Shown: piece by piece, positions 34,979 to 44,462 of the stretch
Layout: each line of letters begins with the position of its first letter
Position numbering within the stretch: the first letter of the stretch is position 1
From: Bilabrum cf. latius
Lineage: Eukaryota; Bigyra: Bicosoecida; Bigyra; Bicosoecida
Direction of reading: 5' to 3'
Length of the DNA: 64,000 bases
Assembly (NCBI GenBank): GCA_965178125.1
Contig: OZ237772.1
Span: 496,001 to 560,000 of the forward strand
Made by a program: the position numbers and the translations under genes
Notes under the pieces: generated by a model
What the model was told of the DNA's origin: nothing
The model's database searches: none
The model's input: only the letters and a program-made list of their open reading frames with translations

Positions 34979-35369
34979 GGACGGGGTGCGGGTGGGCGCG
35001 GCGTCACGGCGCGGGACGAATTGGCCTGTTTGGGAGTGCCGAGATACCCTCACAGCAGAAAACTTGGGTTGATGGGCAGAGTCTGCCACCTGTGTGCCCG
35101 TCGCCTGCGCGCCTCTCTAGGGTGAATGGTCGCCCTCGGGAGCGTCCAGCGACGAGTGAAACATGACGTCGTGCGTAACGCTGTAGAATTCCCACGTTGA
35201 GATTCATTCTAAGCATACCATACTACCAGCACAGATTCAGTTTTTATTTGCATGCGCCGGTAGTGACGAGTATTTGGGAAGGTCGCAAACGTGTCCTGCT
35301 GCTGCCACTAGACCCACCTCGGTACGTTACGGTTGCGGGACGCCGCAGCTCTGGTCGAAACATTGCATC
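34979..35369. other. Intergenic region
   Basis: 391 bp between the FG-GAP-type gene and HSF, both on the plus strand. It contains one near-copy of the recurrent CACTCGTCACA word in reverse orientation (about 35262-35272). Promoter of HSF inferred; no element defined. Confidence 0.35.
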
Positions 35370-38300
35370 ATGAGTGGCAAGGCTAGTAAAAATCCGGGGA
35401 AGAAGGGCGGGAAAAAAGCTACTGGCGGCGGCAAATCGAGCAGGACACCTCCCGCATCTGCTGCGGTCGGCTCCGAAGAAGATGTGCGGGTCAGAGACAT
35501 GCACATTCCAGCATTTTTAAAGAAACTGTGGACAATGATGGAACGGAAGGAATTCGCAGACGAGGGGATGATCCGGTGGAGCGAGGACGGTGAATCGTTG
35601 ATTGTAGACAAAGTGAGTCTTCGCGCAGGATAGCGAGCTGCCATGACAGTTGATATGTGTTCGTGTGTGTACTACTTGGTTGTTCTTGCCTGGTGCGGAC
35701 CAGTAGCCTCGACTAGGCCACAATGTGCACCAGTCACTCTCTTGTCGATCCACTGGCGTCCCTGTCCGCGTGTTCGCAGCTAACCGCATTCCAGTCCAGG
35801 GTGCTTCCGAAATACTTCAGGCACCGCTCGTACACGTCATTTGTCCGCTCGCTGAACATGTACGGCTTTCGTCGAGTTGGGATTGAAAACACGAGAGAGT
35901 TTGCGCACCCAAATTTTAAGCGGGGAAGGCTGGAGCTCTTGCCGTTGGTGAAGCGAAAAGCTTCAGCAAAGAAGAAAAAGCCTCCAGCAGATCAGTAGTC
36001 GCAAGACTTGGCAGCCGCATAGGTGTTGGCAGCCGCGTCCCGTGGTACTGACGAAGGCGGCACAGCGACCAGGTCTGCGGTGGATGCGAGCACGGAACTG
36101 GGCAGCACCAGGTCGGGGCGAAGACGAAAGCTATCAGCTCGGCAGCGAGCCCGCCTTGATTCCGAGGCGGCAGGACGCAGAGGGGCGCAGGGCTCGAGCG
36201 CGCACGCCGGCCTCCCCGCGAGCCTGGTTGAGGCGGCTGGGAGCGGCAGGCGGCGCGCCGGCGTGGCCAGCGTGCGGTCTGGACTGACCTCCAGCACGGT
36301 GTCTGGCGGGGAGGGGGAGGGGGAGGGCGGCGATGGGGAGGGTGCGTGGGCCAACGGTAGGAATGGGGGCGGGCGGGCGGGCACTGGAGGGTATGCGCAT
36401 AGGATGGGCGGGGGGCTAGAGCCAGAGGCAGGCACCCGGTCATATTGGGGAGGCCGGTTGGGGCTGGGGGTGGGGTAGTAGTACACTGGCAGCGATGCTG
36501 GGTCCATGGCCGAGAGCGCCAGCATGGTCGACGCGGGTGCAGGCGGAGGCGTGGGAATGGGGAGTGCGCTGGTCCCCTTGCAGCAGGGGGGCATGGTGGC
36601 TCTTGGGTATGGCGGGGGTGGTGGGCACGGGATCCAGAGGGACCATCTGGGTCAGTTGAGTCACGGCGTGAGGCAGTTCCAGCGCGAGATGGACCAGCTG
36701 TTTCAGAGCCACAGGAGGGTGCTGCAGCGCGTGGGCGAGTTGCAGAGGGGCGTGGATGAGGCCAGGGAACAGGCCTCGGGCGTGGGGAGCTCGTTGCAGA
36801 GGCACCAGCAGGTTCTGGGATAGAGAGAAAGTGAGCTGAAGAGGATGCAGCAGCGGCTGGAACACGTGGTTCTGCTGCTGTTCAACGTGTTCAAGCGGCA
36901 GTAGAGCGTGCAGGACCGTATCGGGGCGGTGGAAGCCAGCATTGGGATGCCAGTAGGAGGGGATCCCCAGGCGGGGGCCATGCATCTCGTGCCATTCGGG
37001 AGCCGGCGCTCGAATTCCATGGCGAGGACTCACGCCCCGTCCTCCTCTTCTTCATCCTCCTCGTCGTCATAGCCGCACACGGCAGGCGGGCAAACGCACG
37101 TCCGGTCCTCGCCGGTGTCCTCTGAGGGAGGCGACCTGCCGCCCCCTTCGAGAGCGGCGGGGGGACTTGCGTTCGGGCCATCCGTAGAGGGGGGCGACTC
37201 TTTGGGGGGCACACCGCGCATGGGGATGGGCATGGGGATGGGGATGGGTGTGCAGGACGGGCCGTTCGCGGGCTTCTGGTCCGGGGGATCGTCGTCCATG
37301 GGGCAGTCGGGGCGTGCCGAGGACCTGCGTCGCTCGTCGTCTTCGGGGGGCATATCTGGGATGGGGACCGGGGGCAGCTTGGGCAGTTTGAGCAGCGGCG
37401 GACTGGTGACACCGATGGTGGGCCCAGGGACCACCAACACCCCCCTGGGTCTGTAGGGCGAGGGCGAAGGCGAGGACGACAGCTCCTCCAGTGCATTTGA
37501 CACCAGCCCAGCGCCCGCCCCAGCACCCGCTCCTTCCCCGGTGCAATACGGCCAAGGACACTCCATGCAGCCATCGTCCATCGTGTCCATGCCGGCTGGC
37601 AGTGGCGCTGACGGGGCTGTGGGCGGGCTGACCCCGGGGATGAGTCCAAGTCCAGGGTCGCTGGGCCAGTCTGCATCTGCTGGGGCACAGGGCGAGAGGG
37701 GCCCGGGCAAGGGGCAGGGACAGGGGTAGAAGCAGGGCATGCGGCGATCGTCGAGCGTGCAGTCCGCTTCATCCATGGAGGCCGGGGCGAGGGAGGGGCC
37801 GGGGCTGGTGCCCAGGGCAGGAGACCGCGTCCAGGGGCAAGCCGCCCGTTCGAGATCTGGATCCAGGGGGCGCGGGCCGCTGGAGAGGAGCGTGTCTGCA
37901 CCAGCACCAGCACCAGCACGTGAATCTGAACCTGCACATGTCATTGCAAGTGTCGGTCGGGCAGGCGAGGGGGTATCCGCAGACGACAACACTCCTAGGT
38001 CGGGCACTGGCAGTGTTCCGGTTGAAGAGGGCAGCAGGAGTGGCGCTGGGCCGGGCGGTAGGCCCCAGTCGTCCTCTGCCAGTGGGACTTTCTAGCACTG
38101 GTCCATGGGGGGGTAGGCAGCAGGGGCCAGCGGCGAGGGGAAGGAGCATAGAATGCGAGGGGGGGGTGCAGGGGGAGGGACGCAGGCACCAGGCAGGGTG
38201 GGGCCCGAGCATAGGGTGAGGCAGAAGAGGGACGAGCGTGCTGGCAGCGGAGCAGATGGTACGGACGGGCAAGGTGACATTGGTCATAAGAGAGGTAGGG

Positions 38301-39544
38301 AACAGGCCGGGCTTTCTGCCGGACATGGGCCCGTGCGACCCCGCCCACTGTCGATCCGCACAGGAGGCGACGCAGATGGGGCTGAAAGGGCAGGTGACGC
38401 GCCCACCCCGACCCAGCGAACCCGCGAGGAGGCCGTGCGGCAGCTGCAGCAGGCGCAGCAGGAGAGACAGAGCCTCATGGAGGCCAGCGAGCGCCTCATG
38501 ACTCGCATGCAGCAGCATGAACGCACCATCCAGCACGCGCTAGACACCCTGCAGCGACACGAGAGGCAGAGCCAGGCCCAGTACTAGCACTAGCACCAGC
38601 AGCACGCGCACGCACCTCCTGTGCACAGGGGCCTGCAGGACTTGACCAATGCAGCCGCGATCACTGAAGGGTAGTCGGATGTTGAACGGCGCAGCCCTGG
38701 TACCGGGGAGTCCACCGGTGGATTGTACCGAGTGGCTCTTCAGCCGTACGGGGGCGGCGGCAGGCGAGCGCCCATCTCCGCGCCTGCCTCGGTGGTCTCT
38801 GGCAGGGGCGTTCCCTCCGGGGAACAGCAGGGCGCGGCGGGGCACGGAAGCTACTCTCCCACGCATTCGACCACCGGCAGCGGAGGCATGCGGCACTCTG
38901 CGAGCGCCTCCGCTTTGCCCGGGGCCGCACTCCTCATGGCAGCAGGGGGTGAGATGCAGCGGGGCGCAGGCAACCGATCGGGGGGCGCTTCCTCTGCCTC
39001 TTCGGGGCACCAGCATCAGCACTCAGTCTTGGGCAGCGGGGTGCAGTACGCATCGCGCGGGTCCCCCGTGCTGCTACACTCCTCGTCCTCGGCGGCCCCT
39101 GCCCCCAGGTCACCCTCCACCGCTGGCAGAGGGGGGCTGGCCATCCGCCGGCCCACGGACCCCGCCCACGAAGATGCCCTGCTGCTGGCTGAGCTGAGGG
39201 AGAGTGCCAGGGTCAGTCCGGCGGCGAGCGGGGATGGGGGCGGGGACGGGCAGAGCGCCGCCTCGAGGGGGAGCCAGGCCAGCGGGAGCGGCGGAGGCAG
39301 TGCGCCGAGGAGCGGCAGCAGAGGCGCCATGTCTGCTGCCAGCAGGTCGGGCAGCGCAACTGGCATGGAGGCTGGAACAGACCGGAGCCTGCCCGTGGGC
39401 AGCCCGGTGAGTTTGGCGGGCGGAGGCCCCGAGTCCGAGTTCGGGGGCCCGACAAGTCCGTCTGCATTGGCTGCCTCCGCTTCCGGAGGGTTCGACACAG
39501 GCAGGTCTGGGTCCGGGGGAGGGGTGTCTCCCACCAGCATCTGA
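35370..39544 (+). CDS. HSF: Heat shock transcription factor with very long C-terminus
   Basis: 1,335 residues from two exons (35370-35612 and 35780-39544; GTGAG...GCAG intron inside the DNA-binding domain). The HSF domain spans about residues 46-140: IPAFLKKLWTMME, IRWSEDGESLIV, then VLPKYFRHRSYTSFVRSLNMYGFRR. A helical region at about 368-456 (REMDQLFQSHRRVLQRVGEL...RMQQRLEHVV) fits the trimerising HR-A/B coil. A second Gln-rich coil lies near 958-1021. The remainder is Gly/Ser-rich with MGMGMG and AGAS runs. Fourteen TAG codons are in frame, including a tandem pair at 36476-36481, and the gene ends at TGA 39542. Read with the standard code it would be split into more than ten pieces. Nuclear activator of stress genes by family. 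Confidence 0.88.
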
Positions 39545-39992
39545 GGGGAGAGGGCCTAAACTTGAGGACTGGGTAAGCTGCTCGGGATCATGTCTAGCCG
39601 AGAGTCCATGTGATCTAGATCCTGATCGGGATGTGTGATCCTGGTGTGCGCCTGAGACTGGAGCAGGTTCATGTAGAGTAGATCAATTGAGGAATGGTGC
39701 AGCATAGGTAGTCGTAAAGTGCAGGGTAAATCAGTGCTTGCAACAATCAATGAATCAATCGCTTGATCCGGTCCAGGCACATACGCCGGGCAGCAGGGCA
39801 GTTCGGCCACACAAGCCCATCCAAGGGCCGGGGGCCGGCTCACCCACGGCGAGGCGCGCGCTTAGATGCAACGATCGTGCAGTGCACGTTCCTGGTCCCC
39901 GGCAACCCTTGCCCCACCCCCTCAGGAGTGGATGCCCGGGCGCGAAGAAGGCATCATGCAAAGCGTCCAGCTGTCCAGTCCGCACTGCGCGC
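39545..39992. other. Convergent intergenic region
   Basis: 448 bp between two convergent stops. The first 200 bp are AT-richer; no coding or structural signal was seen. Confidence 0.35.
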
Positions 39993-40772
39993 TCACATGC
40001 CGGCGCCGAGGCGGAAGTTGGGCGCGTCCTCGCTCAGGAGCTCGGGGGCCACGGCCTTGGGGTGGGCGGGGGTGTTGCCGCTCGAGTCCCAGGTGATGGA
40101 GACCGTGGTGGCGTTGTGCACGACGGCCTTCATGCCGCAGTTCGCGTCCATGACGTGGGAGCTCCACTGGGGCTGGAAGTTCTTCTGGATGGAGCCATCG
40201 GGCATCTTGATGGACACGTCGATGTCGAAGAAAGTCACCGCGTCGTTCGGGGGGTAGTACTCGCAGGGCCAGACCTTCTCGAACACGATGTAGGGGAGGT
40301 CGAACTTCTTGGGCTTGCCGTCTGGCCCGTTCTGGATAGGGATCACTGCCTGGGTGGTCTGCCCGGTCGCGACGTTCTCGTTCTTCATCGTGTAGGACGA
40401 GGCGCTGTCTCCGTTGTAGGTGATAGTGCCGTGGATCAGATCACCTGGTTTGGTGGGCACCTGGTCCGTGTTGACGTTGTGCTCCGGGGACCACTGGAAA
40501 TACTCGCAGTAGATCACCCAAGAGCTGCCGAGCCACGGGTTCACGGGCTGAATCAGGTTCAGGTTGTCCGACGGGTCCATGCCGTACCATGGGGAGTAGA
40601 AGGCACCGCCCTTCGAAGGGTTGTCAAGGTTCCTCCACTTCATGCTCATCGTGTTGATGATGGCTCCCTCCGGAAGCTCGGCCTTTGCGTAGGCCATCCA
40701 GCCGGGCGCGGGGTCCTGAGCGTACGCCACAGAGGCGACGGCAGCCGTTGCAATGGCGACAGCCTGGAGCAT
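39993..40772 (-). CDS. Secreted beta-rich protein, possibly G1-peptidase-like fold
   Basis: 259-residue protein starting at ATG 40772 with signal peptide MLQAVAIATAAVASVAYA and ending at TGA. It contains no TAG. The body is rich in Trp, Tyr and beta-prone segments (SPWYGMDPSDNLNLIQPVNP, SSWVIYCEYFQW, PGDLIHGTITY, FEKVWPCEYYPP). The YxEYxxW ... GDxIxGxIxY ... order recalls the beta-sandwich of fungal glutamic (G1) peptidases and related secreted proteins, but I cannot place catalytic Gln/Glu residues, so no activity is claimed. The strongly biased C/G-ended codons suggest high expression. Confidence 0.7.
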   Translation of the reverse strand: MLQAVAIATAAVASVAYAQDPAPGWMAYAKAELPEGAIINTMSMKWRNLDNPSKGGAFYSPWYGMDPSDNLNLIQPVNPWLGSSWVIYCEYFQWSPEHNVNTDQVPTKPGDLIHGTITYNGDSASSYTMKNENVATGQTTQAVIPIQNGPDGKPKKFDLPYIVFEKVWPCEYYPPNDAVTFFDIDVSIKMPDGSIQKNFQPQWSSHVMDANCGMKAVVHNATTVSITWDSSGNTPAHPKAVAPELLSEDAPNFRLGAGM

Positions 40773-41169
40773 AGTGTGTTTGTCTGCTCTCAGAACACGA
40801 AAAGACAACATAGATAGTAAAGCATGCAAAGGTTATTGGCGGCTGCACTTCGGCACTTGTGGATAGTGAACTAGTGCTTGTTTGCCAAAATGAACCTGAA
40901 TACCGATCCAAATTCTCAGGCATTGACAGAGCAAAAGCGCTTTTAAATGGTTGGTGCTATTATCAATGTTGAAAGGTCTCACATAGGTTGGGAATTGACA
41001 AGATCCGGCCTCTTTGCTGAGTATCGGATGCACCTTATAAAAACAATACAGAAAAATTATGTACCGTGTTATTTCAATTTAATCGGATTCAGGAAGGTCC
41101 TCGACAGTTTACACAGACACACAGGCTAGAGCCTAGACTACGAACCACGTATACCTTGTATCCACGAAG
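40773..41169. other. Intergenic region, AT-rich
   Basis: 397 bp of AT-rich DNA between the start of the secreted beta-rich protein and the stop of the UPF0488-type gene. It is the likely promoter of the former. No ORF or structured element is supported. Confidence 0.4.
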
Positions 41170-43038
41170 TCATACTGCCTGCATGCCGGCTTTCCTTCCT
41201 TTTTTCTTGCCTGCCCTACGAGCCATCTTGCCACCGCCCGCACCCGCCGCCTTGCGGGCCCTCCTGAAGGCAGCACTCGCCGAGCCGGAGCCCGAGCCCG
41301 AGCCCGAGCCTTGTCCTCGTCCCGCCTGCGCCCCTCCACTGGCAGCCGGCCCTGTCTCATCCCCTCCCACTCCCAAGTCAGCAGCGAGGGGCACCGGCAG
41401 CTCCACCTTCCCCAGCACGTCGGCAGGCACTGGATTGCTCCTCATCACACGGACCATGTCCCCGAATGCGGATCGCAGCTCCTTCCGCTTGGCCCCCGCC
41501 CCCACCATGGGGGACATCAGCAGGTCGATGACCCGCCTGGCCTCTCTCGCCTGGTGCTTGTCGCCCCCTGGCAGCTCCAGCCCTGCCTGCAACTGGGCCA
41601 CGGCCCACCGGATCCTGCTGCCGAGAAGGATCTCGCCGGCGATGGGGCGCGGGGCAGACTGCACGGATGCTGGTGTTGGCGCTGGTGCTGGCGCTGGTGC
41701 TGGCGCTGGTGCTGGCGCTGGCGCTGGTGCTGGCGCTGGTGCTGGCGCTGGTGCTGGCGCTGGTGCTGGCGCTGGTGCTGGCGCTGGTGCTGGCGCTGGT
41801 GCTGGCGCTGGGGCTGGCGCTGGTGCTGGCGCTGGTGCTGGCGCTGGTGCTGGTGCTGGTGCTGGTGCTGGTGCATCCACCTCTTGCTGTATACCCCAAG
41901 CAGCCGCAATATCATATTCATCGTCACCGTTTTCGGCACTCGGTTTGCCACCGAAGCCGAACGAGAAATCCCCCTCGCCCTCACCCTCCTCCTCACCCTA
42001 CCCCTAGCCCTGCGTCTCGCTCTACCCCTCGTCCCTATGCTGCTCCTCACCTTCGTCTTTGTCCATGCCGCTCGCCGTGCTCTCCTATCCATCGATTCCC
42101 TCGCTAATACTCAAGCTCTATTTCGTAGCATCTACTTTCCCGTCCTCATCCCCTACACCACTACCAATGGCACTGGCTGCAATGCTCCCCTGTGGTCGTG
42201 CTGCTGAGGACCCCGCCTCCGCTTGCACTGGTACTAGTAGCCCGAGAGCCAGGTCTGCCGAGGCTGTGCTGTCGCGTGGATGTGCACCCAGCTTCAACCC
42301 GCGCCCGGGGCCTTCACTACGAGCTGATAAGTTACTACCACCAATTGATGCCTTCGTTGATTGCTCTCTGCCGCTCCGTTTCTCAAATTTGTTGCTTTTC
42401 CGGCCTCTTCTTCCGGTCCTAGGCCCACCTGCACCTGCCTCCGGCTCGACTCTGGTGGTACTGGTTGTGTGATCTGAACCGGTCTGTTTCGCATGTTTTT
42501 GACCTTTTCTTCGTCTATTCAATTTCCACGGCCCGCTATCTTGAGAAGCACTGGCCCTCGCAGGCACCGAGGTTTCCTCAACTACGTTCCCACCGACATT
42601 GCCTACCCGAACGTGTTCGGCCGGTTTCAACGCTTGGCGCTTGTCATCTCGCGAGATAACTATATGCTCTCCATCAATAAAAGCTTCATTGGCTGCATCA
42701 TCGTGCCAAGCCAGCCATTTGCCGCCAACAAGCGCCTTTAATCTTGGAACAACACCACCAGCATCGGAGGTATCGCCATGGGAATCACTGGACACTGAAG
42801 TTACTAATCTTGCCCGCTGCCACACAGCTCCACACACCTCTCGTACTGTAGGCCAACCGCCACGCCATCTACGGCGCACGGCGTACCGCAGCAATGTGGC
42901 ACTCTGTGGCTTTGCTTTGCCGCTTGCAGGTTGAACAAGGTGGACCTCACAATTGAGTCTGCGCACTTCCCGTGGAGCTGCAGCAGGTCCATATCGCTAC
43001 GAATGGGACAATGCGGCATTTCGATCTGTAGACATCAT
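41170..43038 (-). CDS. UPF0488 (C8orf33-like) domain protein with Pro-Ala repeat
   Basis: 622-residue protein, start ATG-ATG at 43038, TGA stop at 41170. After a basic, Ser-rich N-terminal half (RRRKGQKHAK, GRRGRKSNKF) there is an acidic stretch and a run of about 35 Pro-Ala dipeptides (residues about 387-458). The C-terminal domain follows: RIRWAVAQLQAGLEL, EARRVIDLL, AKRKELRSAFGDMVRVM. This matches the WCVEQLELGL...KRQLMRSLFGDY pattern of the UPF0488 family, whose function is unknown. The protein ends in a Lys/Arg-rich tail (ARRAGKKKGRKAG) suggestive of a nuclear or nucleolar location. TAG codons include 42997, close to the start, and several at about 42000-42120 in the acidic stretch. Confidence 0.7.
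41664..41876. repeat. Pro-Ala-encoding GCTGGTGCTGGC repeat
   Basis: About 210 bp of nearly perfect 6/12-bp repeat (plus strand unit ggcgctggtgct) inside the UPF0488-type gene. On the minus strand it reads (Ala-Pro)n. All six frames are open through it, which creates long spurious ORFs on both strands. Confidence 0.95.
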
Positions 43039-43148
43039 GAACTTGAGTGCACTATTTTGGCTCAAGTTGCCAAACCTCCAAACCGGAACTAGACAAAGAC
43101 AGGGTACTACACTGTGGCACTGCCGGTGCCGGTGCCACCCAGCAAGAA

Positions 43149-44339
43149 TCAGCGCTTCCCTTTCTTCTTGCCCTTGGCTCGCCGGGCTGCGGCCTCCTTT
43201 GCTGCCCTAGCAGCCGCACTGCCCCCCTTGCTCTTGCCCTTGGCCTTGGTCTTGCTGCCGGTGCCGGTGCCGGTGCCGGTAGCGGTGCTGGTGCTGGCTG
43301 CAGCTGGCGACTCGCTTGGCGTGGCTTCACCAGCCCCGGAAGCGGCACCACTCTTCTTCTTCTTCTTCTTCTTCTTGCCCCCGCCTCCCCCTCCGCCTCC
43401 ACTCCCACCACCAACAGCCCCGAGCGCCTAGAGGAGCGCTGCAGCCTCGTCTTGCACAGCTGCTGCTGCCTCTTCTTCCTCCTTCTTCTCCTCATCCTCC
43501 TCCTTAGCACCCGGTGCTGCCTCATCTGACTTTCCAGTTGTTCCCTCAAATGCCTCCTGCTGCTTCTGGGCCAGAGCCAAGAGAGCCTCGACCGACATCG
43601 CGTCTGCGTCGGTCCTCGAGGCCACGGGGGCTGCAGCCGCCGCTGCGCTGTCAGGGGCAGCCGTGCTTTCCGCAGCGTCGCCAACATCATCGTCCTCAGG
43701 GGCTGCGGCATCGGCCTCGTCGGCATCTCCACCGGCATCAGCAGCAGCGGCCCCTGCGGCGGCTGCCGAGGTACTAGCGGTCTGATCTGCATCGTCCTGG
43801 GCCCCCCGCCCGCCCTTTCTACGCTTCTTGCTGGGTTTGTCCTCATCCACACCAATGTACCTGAGCTTGGAGACTGCATCTTCCAACTCAGGGATGGACT
43901 TGTGCTTGCCTTCCTTTTCCTTCTCGGCTGGTGCTGCGGCTGTCACGCCGGCCTCCTCCAGCTCTGCCTTTGTTGCACGCTCGCGGGCACGTCTGAGCCT
44001 CCGAAGGCTTAGTCCGCCGTCGGATGGCATCCGAAGCTCCGTGAGGGCCCCCTTTTTTGGCACGTATCCCTCAGGCAGCAAAGCTGGCTGAGGAACGCCG
44101 GCCATTGGCTCAGGCCACACTACACCAAAGGTGTCACCCCACCTAGCGGATCCACCCCATACTGGGAGTGTGATCTATTCGCTGTCCTTCTGCTTTGACT
44201 TGTGCTTTTTCCGGGCAGCGCGAGACACTGCGGCAGCTTCTTCTCTGTCAGAATCTGAGTCCTCGAAGAGGCTCTTCAGGCTCGTCAAGCCCCCCTTCCC
44301 GGACCCTGGAAGCACAACTAACTAGTCTCGACCAGCCAT
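43149..44339 (-). CDS. Lysine-rich, probably nuclear protein, unknown
   Basis: 396-residue frame from ATG 44339 to TGA 43149. The N-terminus has GSGKGGLTSLKSLFEDSDSD, then a Lys-rich motif (RKKHKSKQK), then a non-repetitive segment (LPVWGGSARWGDTFG, LPEGYVPKKGALTELRMP). The centre is Ala/Asp/Glu-rich and the C-terminus has (Lys)8 and GKKKGKR runs. Three TAG codons (44322, 44175, 43428) are in frame. The first is codon 6, so standard-code annotation would miss the start. The composition suggests a nuclear or RNA-processing factor. No family recognised; the GSGKGG segment is not a true P-loop context. Confidence 0.6.
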
Positions 44340-44462
44340 TATGAACGGTGAAATGAGCGAGTGGAGAGTTGGGCTCGCTTTTGAATGCAGATCTCGCCAG
44401 TAGCGGTGGCTGGCGATAAGGTGCAATTTTGAGGAAGATACTAGCATAAAGGGCACTAGTGC
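44340..44462. promoter_or_regulatory. Short divergent promoter (123 bp)
   Basis: AT-rich spacer between the initiator codons of the Lys-rich protein gene and the AsnRS gene. Both 5' untranslated regions and promoters must fit here, so a compact bidirectional promoter is inferred. Confidence 0.45.

Noticed and set aside
41378-42107. Silk-like or Gly-Ala repeat proteins on either strand
   Set aside because: These are alternative frames of the Pro-Ala-encoding DNA repeat. Only the minus frame that continues into the UPF0488 domain has flanking coding sequence.
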